A program made the position numbers and the translations under genes. From Maridesulfovibrio frigidus DSM 17176 (lineage in GTDB: Bacteria; Desulfobacterota; Desulfovibrionia; Desulfovibrionales; Desulfovibrionaceae), in the NCBI RefSeq assembly GCF_000711735.1, contig NZ_JONL01000004.1, positions 1-64,000 of the forward strand: a DNA stretch of 64,000 nt. Direction: 5' to 3'. Shown piece by piece: positions 7,866 through 16,894 of the stretch (position 1 is the stretch's first letter; each line of letters starts with the position of its first letter). The notes under the pieces are model-generated. The model ran no database searches. It was given only the letters and a program-made list of their open reading frames with translations, and was not told the origin of the DNA.

Positions 7866-8876
7866 CTACTTGCTCCAAGTATTTACTTCTGGCTTAGGCC
7901 AATTGCGGACCGCTTCAGCTAGTTCTTCAACAGTCGCCGTAGCCGCGCCAACCTGTCCAACCACTATTCCGGCAGCATAGTTGGCGAGCACAGCAGAAGT
8001 TAATGGATCCAGCCCTGACGCAAGACCAAGTCCAAGTGTAGCTATTACCGTATCACCAGCGCCAGTCACATCAAATACTTTCTGCGCAAAAGTCGGAACA
8101 TGCTTAACTACATCTCTGGACTCGAAAAGAGCCATTCCATCTCCGCCAAGTGTAATAAGAAGATGCGTCGGATCAAGTCTATCAAACAATTTTTTACCGA
8201 CTTTAAGTACATCATCCCTGCTTTTAATCGTCATACCCGCGCCTTCTGCGGCTTCTTTCGCGTTCGGGGTAAGCAGATTCACGCCTTTATATTGATCGTA
8301 ATTTACAGTCTTAGGATCTACCAAAACATGCGGGCTATGATCTTTACTTTTCAGCAGTTCCCAAAACCTATCAAAAAACTTTTGAGAAAGAGTGCCTTTG
8401 CCGTAATCTGATAAAATCACAACACTATAGTCACATATTTCTGTATCTAAAAATGCAAACAGCAAGTCCATATGAGAAACAGAAAACTCATCTGTTTTTT
8501 CTCTATCGACCCTGACCATCTGCTGATTATGAGCCATTACCCTAGTTTTTTTAGTGGTCGGTCTATCGTCAGATTCATAAAGACTGCATGGGATACCGGA
8601 ATCAACGCAAAGCTTGTTGAATACCTGTCCCTCAGCGTCAGCCCCGACAAATCCAGTCAAATGCGGTTCCCCGCCGAGTGCGACAATGTTGCGAGCCACA
8701 TTACCAGCTCCGCCAAGAAGATACTTTTCCTCTGTGACTTGAACAACAGGAACTGGAGCTTCAGGAGAAATTCGGTCGACAGATCCGATCACATAATGAT
8801 CGAGCATAACATCCCCGATAATCAAAACCTTCTGACCTTTCAGCTTAGGCAATACACTTAAAATTGTCTTATCCAT
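7866..8876 (-). CDS. hldA: D-glycero-beta-D-manno-heptose-7-phosphate kinase
   Basis: PfkB-family sugar kinase (336 residues) that phosphorylates heptose 7-phosphate at C1 on the way to ADP-heptose for lipopolysaccharide inner core. RISPEAPVPVV near the N-terminus is the hallmark of RfaE domain I, and TGAGDTVIATLGLGLASG carries the catalytic Asp of the PfkB family. The nucleotidyltransferase domain found in the bifunctional HldE is missing, so a separate HldC/RfaE2 should be elsewhere. The gene follows parB by 44 bases and is probably co-transcribed with it. Confidence 0.9.
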   Translation of the reverse strand: MDKTILSVLPKLKGQKVLIIGDVMLDHYVIGSVDRISPEAPVPVVQVTEEKYLLGGAGNVARNIVALGGEPHLTGFVGADAEGQVFNKLCVDSGIPCSLYESDDRPTTKKTRVMAHNQQMVRVDREKTDEFSVSHMDLLFAFLDTEICDYSVVILSDYGKGTLSQKFFDRFWELLKSKDHSPHVLVDPKTVNYDQYKGVNLLTPNAKEAAEGAGMTIKSRDDVLKVGKKLFDRLDPTHLLITLGGDGMALFESRDVVKHVPTFAQKVFDVTGAGDTVIATLGLGLASGLDPLTSAVLANYAAGIVVGQVGAATATVEELAEAVRNWPKPEVNTWSK

Positions 8877-8920
8877 ATCTTGAAAAATCCTTATGTAACT
8901 TATCTTCGCAGCCAGTTCAG

Positions 8921-9835
8921 TTATATATCAAGCATCGCGACTATGCGCTTAAGCTCATCTTCAGACATATATTTAATAGTCAAACTACCTTTCTCAGGTG
9001 AACCGCTGAAAACGACTTTAGTCTCAAGCGATAATTCCAACTGATTCTTGAATTGCCTGAGCTTATCATCCATTTCTTTTGGTTCTTTCTTCTTTCGAGA
9101 AGCACCCTTTAGAGGAGCAGCAACTTCACCTTCTGGAAGTGATCCGTGCTCTTTGAAATAGGAAACAGTACTCTCTGCTTGCCTCACAGACAAACCATCA
9201 GAAAGAACTTTTCTAAACAACTCTCCCCGCGCTTCATCGTCAGCAATGGATATCAATGCACGTCCATGCCCAGCTGAAATCTCCCCTTTACCTATTGAGC
9301 TTTGAATCGGCTCAGAGAGGGTTAAGAGTCTCATTGAGTTAGAAAGCGTAGAACGGCTTTTCCCGACTTGTCCCGCCAGTTGCTCCTGACTTAGGCCAAA
9401 TTTGGAAATTAGCTCCTGAAAACCTTTAGCTTCCTCAATAGGATTAAGATCTTCACGCTGTAGATTTTCGATAAGAGCAATGGCCATGCTCTCCAGATCC
9501 GTCATCTCTTTGACCAGCACAGGGATTTCAGATAGCCCCGCTAGCTTGGAAGCTCTTAAACGACGTTCACCTGCAACCAACTCAAAAGAATCCCGGCGTC
9601 CTGCAATTGGCCTTACTAATACGGGCTGCAATACACCTTTAGTTTTAATTGAATCTGCAAGATCTTTTAAAGCCTCAGGTGCAAATTCTTTGCGAGGCTG
9701 ATTAGGATTTGCAATAATTCTACTTATATCTATCTGACGGGCATCCACTATTGATGCCGAATCCTTCTCATTTAATTTAGCCCCGCCAAGTAGTGCGTCA
9801 AGGCCTCTTCCGAGCCCTCCTGTTACACCTGCCAT
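8921..9835 (-). CDS. parB: Chromosome partitioning protein ParB
   Basis: CTP-dependent DNA clamp that loads at parS and organises the origin region. From the N-terminus: the ParA-interaction tail GRGLDALLGG, the ParB/Srx domain (PNQPRKEF, then GVLQPVLVRP and ELVAGERRLRA), the helix-turn-helix (LSQEQLAGQVGKSRSTLSN) and a C-terminal dimerisation segment. ATG at 9835 is preferred: AAGGAG is 6 bases upstream and the protein then begins like other ParBs. In-frame codons further upstream would add an atypical 48-residue extension. parA lies 0.6 kb upstream, separated by an opposed gene. Confidence 0.95.
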   Translation of the reverse strand: MAGVTGGLGRGLDALLGGAKLNEKDSASIVDARQIDISRIIANPNQPRKEFAPEALKDLADSIKTKGVLQPVLVRPIAGRRDSFELVAGERRLRASKLAGLSEIPVLVKEMTDLESMAIALIENLQREDLNPIEEAKGFQELISKFGLSQEQLAGQVGKSRSTLSNSMRLLTLSEPIQSSIGKGEISAGHGRALISIADDEARGELFRKVLSDGLSVRQAESTVSYFKEHGSLPEGEVAAPLKGASRKKKEPKEMDDKLRQFKNQLELSLETKVVFSGSPEKGSLTIKYMSEDELKRIVAMLDI

Positions 9836-9897
9836 GGACATCTCCTTATTTTTTATGAACTTAAACCATAAAGGCAAAATTCGATCTAATATTTCCT

Positions 9898-9925
9898 TTG
9901 ACTTGATTGAAACCGTGATTAATGT
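9898..9925 (+). promoter_or_regulatory. Candidate promoter of the zinc-ribbon gene
   Basis: TTGACT (9898-9903), a 16-base spacer and TAATGT (9920-9925) lie 42 bases before the ATG at 9968, in the divergent space between parB and this gene. The -10 element is weak, so this is only a candidate. Confidence 0.35.
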
Positions 9926-9967
9926 AGCGTCTGACCTTGTTACATTAAAATAAACGTCGGAGGCGAC

Positions 9968-10408
9968 ATGTCTAATCAAGATGATAGTCTTACAGAACTT
10001 TTCGATAAAAGCGGCAACCTCATCGGCGCCCTTCTTACTGCTGAATTATGGACTAAAGTTAAGCCGCATATTCTACCCCTTCTTCCTAAAGCTGAGCCGG
10101 AAGAACGCCCTGAGCCTATGAGTGCATGGGTTGAACTTAAGCAGTACTGGGATTTTTCCTACCCGATTGACTTAGACGTCAAATGTGATCACTGCGGCAG
10201 TACCACCGAACATTGGGAAATTGACTCTCCCCGCAAATTCAGGCTCGTATCCGCAAACCTTGGCGGCTTAGTTTCTTTTAAATGCTCTGAGTGTAAATCT
10301 CGTATAACAAAGCAACATTTTAAAGATAAAATAGTTACTAAGTGCACTCCCTTCATAGATGAAAAAGATAAAAACTTTGAAGCAAGATACAACTACTCAA
10401 ACAAATAA
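9968..10408 (+). CDS. Unknown zinc-ribbon-like protein between parA and parB
   Basis: Not recognised. 146 residues, soluble, acidic N-terminal half, then two Cys pairs (CDHCGS and CSECKS) about 40 residues apart that look like a zinc ribbon. Translation starts at 9968 with CGGAGG 4 bases upstream, a strong site. The gene is opposed to parA and parB and splits them, and its terminator lies inside the 3' end of parA. A role with the partition complex is possible only by position; composition matches its neighbours, so I see no sign of recent transfer. Confidence 0.7.
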   Translation: MSNQDDSLTELFDKSGNLIGALLTAELWTKVKPHILPLLPKAEPEERPEPMSAWVELKQYWDFSYPIDLDVKCDHCGSTTEHWEIDSPRKFRLVSANLGGLVSFKCSECKSRITKQHFKDKIVTKCTPFIDEKDKNFEARYNYSNK

Positions 10409-10435
10409 CAATCCTAAGCATTACTAGCCGTGACC

Positions 10436-11251
10436 TTATAAGGCCGACAACTCGTCGGCCTTTTTCTTTGTCAAAACATCTTCCATAGCGGCATGTCTTT
10501 TCACTACTTCCTGAGCAAGGCTTAAGTAGGCCAGCGCCCCATTCGATTTTGCATCATAGGAAATAGCCGGCTTACCAAAACTAGGAGCTTCGGAGAGTCT
10601 TACATTCCTTGGAATTATTGTTTCAAACAAGCTATCTGGAAAAGCTTTACGAACTTCGTTTTTAACTTGGCGCGCAAGCCTGTTGCGACGATCATACATC
10701 GTTAAAACAACGCCGAGCAGCTCGAGATCAGGATTCAATCTCTTCTTCACCAGCTCATATGTCATCAACAACTGAGCTACACCCTCAAGTGCATAATACT
10801 CGGTCTGCAGCGGAACCAAGAGTTCCCTTGCCGCGCAAAGAGCATTTACAGTGAGCAGACCAAGCGAGGGAGGACAATCAAATATGATGTAATCATAATT
10901 GTCTTCAACCTGATCGATCAACTCCCTAAGGTAATATTCACGCCCCATCTTATCTATCAATTCAATTTCTGCACCTACCAAGTTCTGACTTGCAGGCATA
11001 AGCGACAGAAATGGTATATCCGTCTGAAATATTGCTTCTTCCGCCCGTTCAGGCTGAAAGAGCACCGAGTAAACATTCTCTCTGGAATCTCCAGGATAAA
11101 AACCCAAACCGCTTGAGCCATTCCCCTGAGGGTCACAGTCCACCAGTAAGACTTTCTTTTCCATTACCGCCAAAGAGGCTGAAAGGTTAATAGAAGTCGT
11201 TGTTTTACCGACTCCACCTTTCTGATTTGCTACTACTATTCTTTTTGCCAC
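10436..11251 (-). CDS. parA: Chromosome partitioning ATPase ParA (Soj)
   Basis: Deviant Walker A ATPase, 271 residues, that binds DNA non-specifically when ATP-bound and drives origin segregation with ParB. The motif KGGVGKTT (signature Lys) is at residues 11-18, Walker A' DCDPQGNGSSG follows, and FDCPPSLG is Walker B. The start codon is GTG (11251) with AAGGTGG 7-8 bases upstream. The ORF ends with a Lys/Ala/Asp-rich tail beyond the usual C-terminus. parS lies 35 bases upstream of the start. Confidence 0.95.
   Translation of the reverse strand: MAKRIVVANQKGGVGKTTTSINLSASLAVMEKKVLLVDCDPQGNGSSGLGFYPGDSRENVYSVLFQPERAEEAIFQTDIPFLSLMPASQNLVGAEIELIDKMGREYYLRELIDQVEDNYDYIIFDCPPSLGLLTVNALCAARELLVPLQTEYYALEGVAQLLMTYELVKKRLNPDLELLGVVLTMYDRRNRLARQVKNEVRKAFPDSLFETIIPRNVRLSEAPSFGKPAISYDAKSNGALAYLSLAQEVVKRHAAMEDVLTKKKADELSAL
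10441..10465 (+). terminator. Terminator of the zinc-ribbon gene inside antisense parA
   Basis: AGGCCGAC (10441-10448) pairs with GTCGGCCT (10454-10461) and a T-run follows. It terminates the plus-strand gene ending at 10408, while the same bases are the last codons of parA on the other strand. Confidence 0.8.
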
Positions 11252-11286
11252 TGAAAACCACCTTGTTCACGATATTCCAATTTTCA

Positions 11287-11302
11287 TGTTTCACGTGAAA
11301 CA
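11287..11302. promoter_or_regulatory. parS centromere site
   Basis: TGTTTCACGTGAAACA is a perfect match to the canonical 16-bp parS palindrome bound by ParB. It lies 35 bases upstream of the parA start, where it can serve both for segregation and for parA control. No second perfect copy was noticed in the window. Confidence 0.95.
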
Positions 11303-11484
11303 TCACGTCAAAAGCAGACACGAAAACAACATAATGGAAATTAGACCGAAACCAAGTTTAAATCAAGAAATCAAAAAACAAAAAAAGACAAAACAAAACA
11401 CCCTCTCACCTGCTCATCAAACCTAACAACCTAAATTAAAATACATAAAACAATAATGGCTATTGATTAATAACTTTGATCATC

Positions 11485-11520
11485 ACGCCAAAAAAAAGGG
11501 TCGCTGAATATCAGCGACCC
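11485..11520 (-). terminator. Terminator after the epimerase operon
   Basis: GGGTCGCTGA (11498-11507) pairs with TCAGCGACCC (11511-11520) around ATA, next to an A-run that is a U-run on the minus transcript. It ends the stomatin-epimerase transcript. The rest of the 11252-11548 gap holds parS and AT-rich sequence. Confidence 0.9.
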
Positions 11521-11548
11521 CAAAACAAAAGCAATATAAACCTGAATA

Positions 11549-12556
11549 CTAAACTTTATAATACTCTTTGTACCAATCAACAAACTTAGCGATACCTTCT
11601 TCAATAGTAGTGCAAGGCTTGAACCCTACATCCTTAAGAAGATCATCAACGTTAGCGTAAGTACATGGAACATCACCAGCCTGCAAAGGCATCATGTTCA
11701 TCTGTGCCTTCTTACCTAGACACTCTTCTAAGACTTCGATGTAACGCATCAGCTCAGTAGGCTGATTGTTACCGACGTTGTAAATCTTAAATGGAGCAGG
11801 ACTTGTACAAGGATCAGGAGCATCCCCAGACCAGTCAAGATTAGGCTTAGCAGGGCTTTTTAATACTCTGACAACCCCTTCAACGATATCATCAATGAAA
11901 GTGAAATCACGAAGCATTTTGCCGTGATTAAACACATTGATAGGCTCATTGTTAACAATCGCCTTAGTAAATAGGAACAATGCCATATCAGGTCTGCCCC
12001 AAGGTCCGTAAACAGTAAAGAACCTAAGGCCAGTTGTCGGGATATTGAAAAGATGACTATAGGAGTGAGCCATCAACTCATTGGACTTTTTAGTTGCAGC
12101 ATACATGGAGATCGGATGATCAACATTATCGTGTGTGCTGAAAGGCATACTAGTGTTCAACCCATAAACCGAGCTTGATGATGCATAAGCAAGATGTTTA
12201 ACACCGTTATGCCTACACCCTTCAAGGATATTCATGAAGCCGACAACATTTGAATCAATGTAAGCCTGCGGATTTTCGAGTGAATAGCGAACACCCGCCT
12301 GAGCAGCAAGGTTCACGACATGCGTGAACTGATGATCTGCAAAGAGCTTTTCCATGGCTGCTCTATCGGCCATATCCATGTAAGCAAAGGTGAAGTTCTC
12401 ATGATCTTCAATCTGCTTTAGACGATTCTTTTTAACCTGAACGTCATAATAATCATTTAAAATATCAAGACCAATTACTTCGTGACCTTCAGACAGAAGG
12501 CGCTTTGAAAGGTGGAAGCCGATAAATCCGGCTGCACCGGTTACAAGAACTTTCAT
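11549..12556 (-). CDS. UDP-glucuronate 4-epimerase-type NAD-dependent epimerase
   Basis: Extended short-chain dehydrogenase of 335 residues. The NAD loop [14 protein letters not shown] is at the N-terminus, the catalytic Tyr-Lys pair is in YAATKKSNE, and the Ser is in ASSSSVYG. The sequence [18 protein letters not shown] is typical of UDP-glucuronate/UDP-galacturonate epimerases used for capsule or lipopolysaccharide sugars. Its ATG overlaps the stop of the stomatin-like gene (ATGA). No glycosyltransferase genes are adjacent, so the end product is not known. Confidence 0.85.
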   Translation of the reverse strand: MKVLVTGAAGFIGFHLSKRLLSEGHEVIGLDILNDYYDVQVKKNRLKQIEDHENFTFAYMDMADRAAMEKLFADHQFTHVVNLAAQAGVRYSLENPQAYIDSNVVGFMNILEGCRHNGVKHLAYASSSSVYGLNTSMPFSTHDNVDHPISMYAATKKSNELMAHSYSHLFNIPTTGLRFFTVYGPWGRPDMALFLFTKAIVNNEPINVFNHGKMLRDFTFIDDIVEGVVRVLKSPAKPNLDWSGDAPDPCTSPAPFKIYNVGNNQPTELMRYIEVLEECLGKKAQMNMMPLQAGDVPCTYANVDDLLKDVGFKPCTTIEEGIAKFVDWYKEYYKV

Positions 12557-13341
12557 TCTTCGCTACTCTCTTTAATGTTTTTTGCATTTAACTCTTCCCG
12601 GTTGGCACTAGGCACCAACATCCTCATCAAATCAAGGGGAAGAGGGATTATGGTAGAAGATTTGCCTTCAGCAGACATTTCTCTGAGTGTCTGTAAATAT
12701 CTAAGTTGCAATGCTTCAGGGTGAACGGAAAGAATCGAAGCAGCCTGAGATAATTTCTCAGAAGCCTGAAACTCACCAAGAGCATTAATCACCTTAGCTC
12801 TGCGTTCCCGCTCAGCTTCGGCCTGCTTAGCCATTGCTCGTTGCATTTCCTGCGGAAGATCAACGTATTTAAGCTCAACAGTGCTGACTTTAATTCCCCA
12901 AGGATCAGTATGAATATCCAGAATTTCCTGGATCTCATTATTAACTTTTTCCCTTTGAGATAGGATATCGTCAAGCTCGACGCCTCCACATACGCTACGC
13001 AAGGTGGTTTGGGCAAGCTGAGAAGTGGCGAACATAAAATCTTCAATCTCCAAAATAGCTTTCGTAGGATCTGTAACCCTGAAATAAACCACTGCATTAA
13101 CCTTAATGCTGACATTATCTTTAGTAATTACGTCCTGACTAGGAACATCTAAAGTCATTATTCTAAGAGAGACTCTCACCATCTTATCAACCAATGGGAT
13201 CAAGACGATCAGCCCGGGCCCCTTGGAATCAATCACCCTACCGAGCCTAAAAATCACGCCTCGCTCATACTCATTTAAGACTTTGAGTGCAGTGATAAGA
13301 AAAAAAACGAGAAATAAAACCATAGGAATCATATAAGTCAT
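12553..13341 (-). CDS. SPFH/band 7 (slipin, stomatin-like) membrane protein
   Basis: 262 residues: one N-terminal hydrophobic helix, then the band 7 domain ([36 protein letters not shown]) and a coiled-coil segment rich in Ala/Glu ([17 protein letters not shown]). It fits the prokaryotic slipin family, which forms membrane scaffolds with NfeD proteins. The gene follows the NfeD gene by 27 bases, the classical pairing. GGAGG precedes the ATG at 13341. Confidence 0.9.
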   Translation of the reverse strand: MTYMIPMVLFLVFFLITALKVLNEYERGVIFRLGRVIDSKGPGLIVLIPLVDKMVRVSLRIMTLDVPSQDVITKDNVSIKVNAVVYFRVTDPTKAILEIEDFMFATSQLAQTTLRSVCGGVELDDILSQREKVNNEIQEILDIHTDPWGIKVSTVELKYVDLPQEMQRAMAKQAEAERERRAKVINALGEFQASEKLSQAASILSVHPEALQLRYLQTLREMSAEGKSSTIIPLPLDLMRMLVPSANREELNAKNIKESSEE

Positions 13342-13368
13342 GTCATCCTCCAGAGTTATAAATTGAAA

Positions 13369-14694
13369 TTAGGAAATATTAATTACTGTCAAAGTAAGTC
13401 CTTCAGAGCTGATAACTCTAACCTTAGACCCGACATCCAAATCAGCCCCTTCTTCAGCGATGGCGTTCCATATTTCTCCGCGAACCCGGACCTTTAACTT
13501 GTTACTATCAATCAACAGCACCTTTCCCTCAAGACCAGCCATACTCTGCATGCCCACGCCGGGCTTTCTGGTATGGGCCTTTGCAACCAAATAGATCACT
13601 AGTGCGGCAAAAAGAGAAAACGAGAACACAGTTCCGAGAATCGTTCCGAGTGGAATTTGATCAACCTCATCACCGCGAAATAGAGCTTTAGAGCCTATGA
13701 AAAGACTGATGATCGCGGCTACGCTGAGCAAACCATAACTGGTAATAAACGCTTCTAATATGAATAATACAGCACCGAATACCAGCAAAAGCAGCCCTAC
13801 GGCGTTGGTCGGGAGGATGGACATAGCATATAATGCAGTAACAAGGCTGAAACCTCCAAGAACTCCCGGTAGGATAGCCCCGGGATTAAGGATCTCAAAA
13901 AACAACCCGATAATACCGGCAACAAGTAGCAAATACGCAACCTGCGGATTAAGTAGCCACGACAAAACAGAATAAGAAAAACCTGCATCAAAAGGAGCCA
14001 ACGAATAGCCCTCTTTAGAAAATTTTACTCGCTTACCATCAATCGTAGCTCCTCTAGCCCCCAACTGCTCAAGAAAATCTTCTGCAGAAACAGCTATGAA
14101 ATCGACTACATTTAACGTTGCGGCGCCCTGAGCATCGATAGTTACGCTTTTATCAACCGCATCAGCATACCACTTGATATTCCTACCTCTTTTCTTCGCA
14201 ATGCTTGTGATCAAACTAATTAGATCATTCTTGATCTTTGTGTTCATAGTTGTCGGCAGATCATCACCGGAAGATAACACGGGTGAAGCGGCCCCGATTG
14301 TAGTGCCCGGAGCCATCGCAGAGACGTCAGACGCAGCGACAATAAATGTGCCTGCGGATGCGGCATGTGAGCCATCTGGCCCTACCCAGATACATATAGG
14401 GATAGGCGATTTCATCAAAATTTTTACGATATCACGCATGGAAGAAGTCAAACCGCCAGGAGTATCTAATCGCAACAAAATCAAGTCATGCTCATCATCA
14501 CGAGCCTCTAAAGCGAGATCTTCAATAAAACTGACCTGCGCAGGAGTGATAGCCCCCTCAATCTGGCCATAAAGAACACTGACGTTGGAATCATTCGAGT
14601 CATTCGCATGAGATAAAACAGTCATGAATGTGATAATCACGCACGCGATAATCATACATGAACAAGATTTAATGAATTGCTTGAAAAATAACAT
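13369..14694 (-). CDS. NfeD-family membrane serine protease (stomatin operon partner)
   Basis: About 441 residues. A signal peptide (CMIIACVIITFMTVLSHA) precedes a ClpP-like domain with LRLDTPGGL and the nucleophile region SHAASAGTFIVAAS (Ser-Lys dyad type). It continues with about five membrane helices and a C-terminal OB-fold (GLEGKVLLIDSNKLKVRVRG). This is the long NfeD form known to cleave stomatin C-termini. The ATG at 14694 is favoured because GGGAG then has 7-8 bases spacing. Confidence 0.9.
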   Translation of the reverse strand: MLFFKQFIKSCSCMIIACVIITFMTVLSHANDSNDSNVSVLYGQIEGAITPAQVSFIEDLALEARDDEHDLILLRLDTPGGLTSSMRDIVKILMKSPIPICIWVGPDGSHAASAGTFIVAASDVSAMAPGTTIGAASPVLSSGDDLPTTMNTKIKNDLISLITSIAKKRGRNIKWYADAVDKSVTIDAQGAATLNVVDFIAVSAEDFLEQLGARGATIDGKRVKFSKEGYSLAPFDAGFSYSVLSWLLNPQVAYLLLVAGIIGLFFEILNPGAILPGVLGGFSLVTALYAMSILPTNAVGLLLLVFGAVLFILEAFITSYGLLSVAAIISLFIGSKALFRGDEVDQIPLGTILGTVFSFSLFAALVIYLVAKAHTRKPGVGMQSMAGLEGKVLLIDSNKLKVRVRGEIWNAIAEEGADLDVGSKVRVISSEGLTLTVINIS

Positions 14695-14845
14695 ATGCAT
14701 TCTCCCTGCAGATAGCTTTTGTAATCCATCATGCCAAATAGCAAAGCATAAGGAAACAAAACATTCAAAATAATGAACGCACCACTACCTTTGCCCGCAA
14801 GAGGCAAAAAATCACTCAGCTCTAAAAATAGAGGAAATCGCTGAA

Positions 14846-14928
14846 CGGAATAGATAAAAGCTGTAATTTTTGAGCACCCTATTCGTTAAAAAAGAGGAAG
14901 CCGTAAAAGCGGAATAGATAAAAGCTGT
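14846..14928. repeat. Duplicated 19-bp end of the neighbouring gene
   Basis: CGGAATAGATAAAAGCTGT occurs at 14846-14864 and again at 14910-14928, 64 bp apart. The right copy encodes the last residues of the gene at 14886-15707. The left copy lies just beyond its stop and is preceded by a similar GAGGAA stretch, so about 35 bp were duplicated. Confidence 0.8.
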
Positions 14929-15707
14929 TGCTCTTCTGGAGGTAGGACTTTCAAGAAATCAGGATCTTGCAAAACAATAACCTGCACACCATTAACGTGC
15001 ACAGAAGATGCATTTGCCGGAGCTTCAGGAGCAATAATAGAGCAGGCTTGTGAACCGAAACAAGCAACAAAACGCACACCGTAGGACCGAACACCCTGCC
15101 AAAAAACATCAGTGTTGTTTTCAAGCTCAGATCCATTCCATGTTGTGCATGGCCAAAAAGAAATGGCTCCCTTTGGCAAGCCCATGTAGCCAATCAAAGA
15201 TTGAAACAATTTGCGCCTTGCAGGGTCAGCGTCACCGGAAAGATCCTGTGCGAGCTGAGGATATGTCCAAAAAATTTGTAAACGAGGCGTAATGCGTGAA
15301 GCAAGTTGACACCACGGAGCAGGCCATGAACCAGCATCTGGATGACAAACGGGTGTTTGCGAAGGCTTACTCGGGGTAGGCGGAACTCGGGAAGACTTCA
15401 GAGGCGGCGTTTCCTGCTTAAAATGGCTTGGCATTGGCGCGGCGGCCGTCCTGCTGACAGGAGAGGAGTGTGGGCTATTTTGAAGGGGTGCGCTATTTGG
15501 TACGTCAGATTGAGCATGTACGGGCTGCTGCGCAGGATTCTGCTTAGCCGCAATACTCTGCCCTGCAGGCCTAACGCCTTTCTGCTTTACAGCTTGCTCA
15601 AGTTTCTCAAGACCGGGAAAAGCTTCTTTGTAAACAAAACGAAGCCCATTATTGTACCATGGTCTGAGGCTTTCAAGCACATTTAATTCTGCAGAAGGAG
15701 ATCCCAT
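14886..15707 (-). CDS. Unknown protein, possible HolD/uracil-glycosylase-fold domain
   Basis: Not firmly recognised. Residues about 1-35 form a short conserved-looking head (LNVLESLRPWYNNGLRFVY), then a Pro/Ser/Gln-rich linker of about 75 residues. The C-terminal domain of about 140 residues contains LFQSLIGYMGLPKGAISFWP, followed by RFVACFGSQAC and VIVLQDPDFLKVLP. The order resembles uracil-glycosylase-fold proteins such as the DNA polymerase III psi subunit, but key residues cannot be confirmed by eye. It overlaps the end of coaBC by about 25 bases. The start is uncertain: ATG 15707 or GTG 15716. Confidence 0.6.
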   Translation of the reverse strand: MGSPSAELNVLESLRPWYNNGLRFVYKEAFPGLEKLEQAVKQKGVRPAGQSIAAKQNPAQQPVHAQSDVPNSAPLQNSPHSSPVSRTAAAPMPSHFKQETPPLKSSRVPPTPSKPSQTPVCHPDAGSWPAPWCQLASRITPRLQIFWTYPQLAQDLSGDADPARRKLFQSLIGYMGLPKGAISFWPCTTWNGSELENNTDVFWQGVRSYGVRFVACFGSQACSIIAPEAPANASSVHVNGVQVIVLQDPDFLKVLPPEEQQLLSIPLLRLPLF

Positions 15708-16894
15708 ATTCGCCACGCTATTTCTGTTTTAGGAAGATTAGGCCATTCTTCGGCCCGACCAGTCTTGTCTAAAACATAAACGGAATTAGTGGAAGACTCA
15801 AATCCAGCTCCGGGAATATTTATTGGATTCGCAATAATCATATCAAGATTTTTAGCTGCAAGTTTACCCGCAGCGGCTTCGTGAATATTTGAAGTCTCAG
15901 CGGCAAAACCGATAAGCTCCTGATCATCGCGTTTAACTGATCCGAGTGTTTTTAGAATATCAGGGTTAGATTCAAAATCTACACGAAGTGAATTCTGACT
16001 AGCTTTCTTAAACTTGCTATCTCCATGAGGTATAGGACGGAAATCAGCAACGGCGGCAGTAAGACATCCTGTTGTGCACTCGGGCCAAACGGTTGTGGCG
16101 GCTTCGTACATTTCAAGCGCAGTGTCCACTTTGATAACATTCACATCTTCTGGAAACCACCAGTTCACAGGGCCGGAAACAACAGTTACTTTTGCACCTC
16201 TGAGCCAAGCGGCCATTGCGATGCATGCGCCCATAAGCCCAGACGAAGGGTTGGACCAAAATCTGACTGCGTCCCATTTTTCACGGGTAGGTCCGAGAGT
16301 GATAAGAACATGTTTGCCACTCATATCTTGTGGAGAAACAGCCCTGAGAGAGTGTGCAAAAATTGATTCGAGAGGAGCAAGTCGCCCTCTTCCGTAATCA
16401 CCACAAGCAACATCTCCACAATCAGGGCCGATGAATTCAACTCCGCGATTGGCTAGCAAAGCGCAGTTATCGACAGTCGCAGGTGCATCCCACATTGCGG
16501 GGTTCATGGCTGGAGCAACTAGCTTAGGTCCGGGAAAAGCTAAAGACTGACAGGAAAGCATATCGTCTGCCAAACCGTAGGCCATCTTAGCAAGAGTGGA
16601 AGCAGTAGCGGGAGCTATAACTAAAGCGTCCGCAGCCTGACCCGGCTCAAGATGACCGAAAATTTCATCACCGGCTGGAAACATAGAGTCCCAGACTTTA
16701 AACGCACCAAGGGGTTCAAAACTGAACCCCTTGATAAATTCCTGTGCACCCGAGGTGAGCGTAACACTGACTTCTATCCCGGCTTTACGGTACATCCGCA
16801 AAAGATCCAGAGACTTATAAGCTGCAACACTTCCGCAAACGCCAAGGTGTATCCGTTTCCCTAGGAAACAGTCAAAATTAAGATGATCATTCAT
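15683..16894 (-). CDS. coaBC: Bifunctional phosphopantothenoylcysteine decarboxylase/synthase
   Basis: Makes 4'-phosphopantetheine for coenzyme A from phosphopantothenate and cysteine. Residues about 1-190 are the flavin decarboxylase CoaC: GVCGSVAAYKS, the catalytic His in FGHLEPG, PAMNPAMW, and the reducing Cys in VACGDYGRGRL. Residues about 195-403 are the CTP-dependent synthetase CoaB: TLGPTREKWDAVRFWSNPSSG and the AAVADFRP motif. 403 residues is the normal length. Its ATG overlaps the stop of the lipoprotein gene by one base. Confidence 0.95.
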   Translation of the reverse strand: MNDHLNFDCFLGKRIHLGVCGSVAAYKSLDLLRMYRKAGIEVSVTLTSGAQEFIKGFSFEPLGAFKVWDSMFPAGDEIFGHLEPGQAADALVIAPATASTLAKMAYGLADDMLSCQSLAFPGPKLVAPAMNPAMWDAPATVDNCALLANRGVEFIGPDCGDVACGDYGRGRLAPLESIFAHSLRAVSPQDMSGKHVLITLGPTREKWDAVRFWSNPSSGLMGACIAMAAWLRGAKVTVVSGPVNWWFPEDVNVIKVDTALEMYEAATTVWPECTTGCLTAAVADFRPIPHGDSKFKKASQNSLRVDFESNPDILKTLGSVKRDDQELIGFAAETSNIHEAAAGKLAAKNLDMIIANPINIPGAGFESSTNSVYVLDKTGRAEEWPNLPKTEIAWRIWDLLLQN

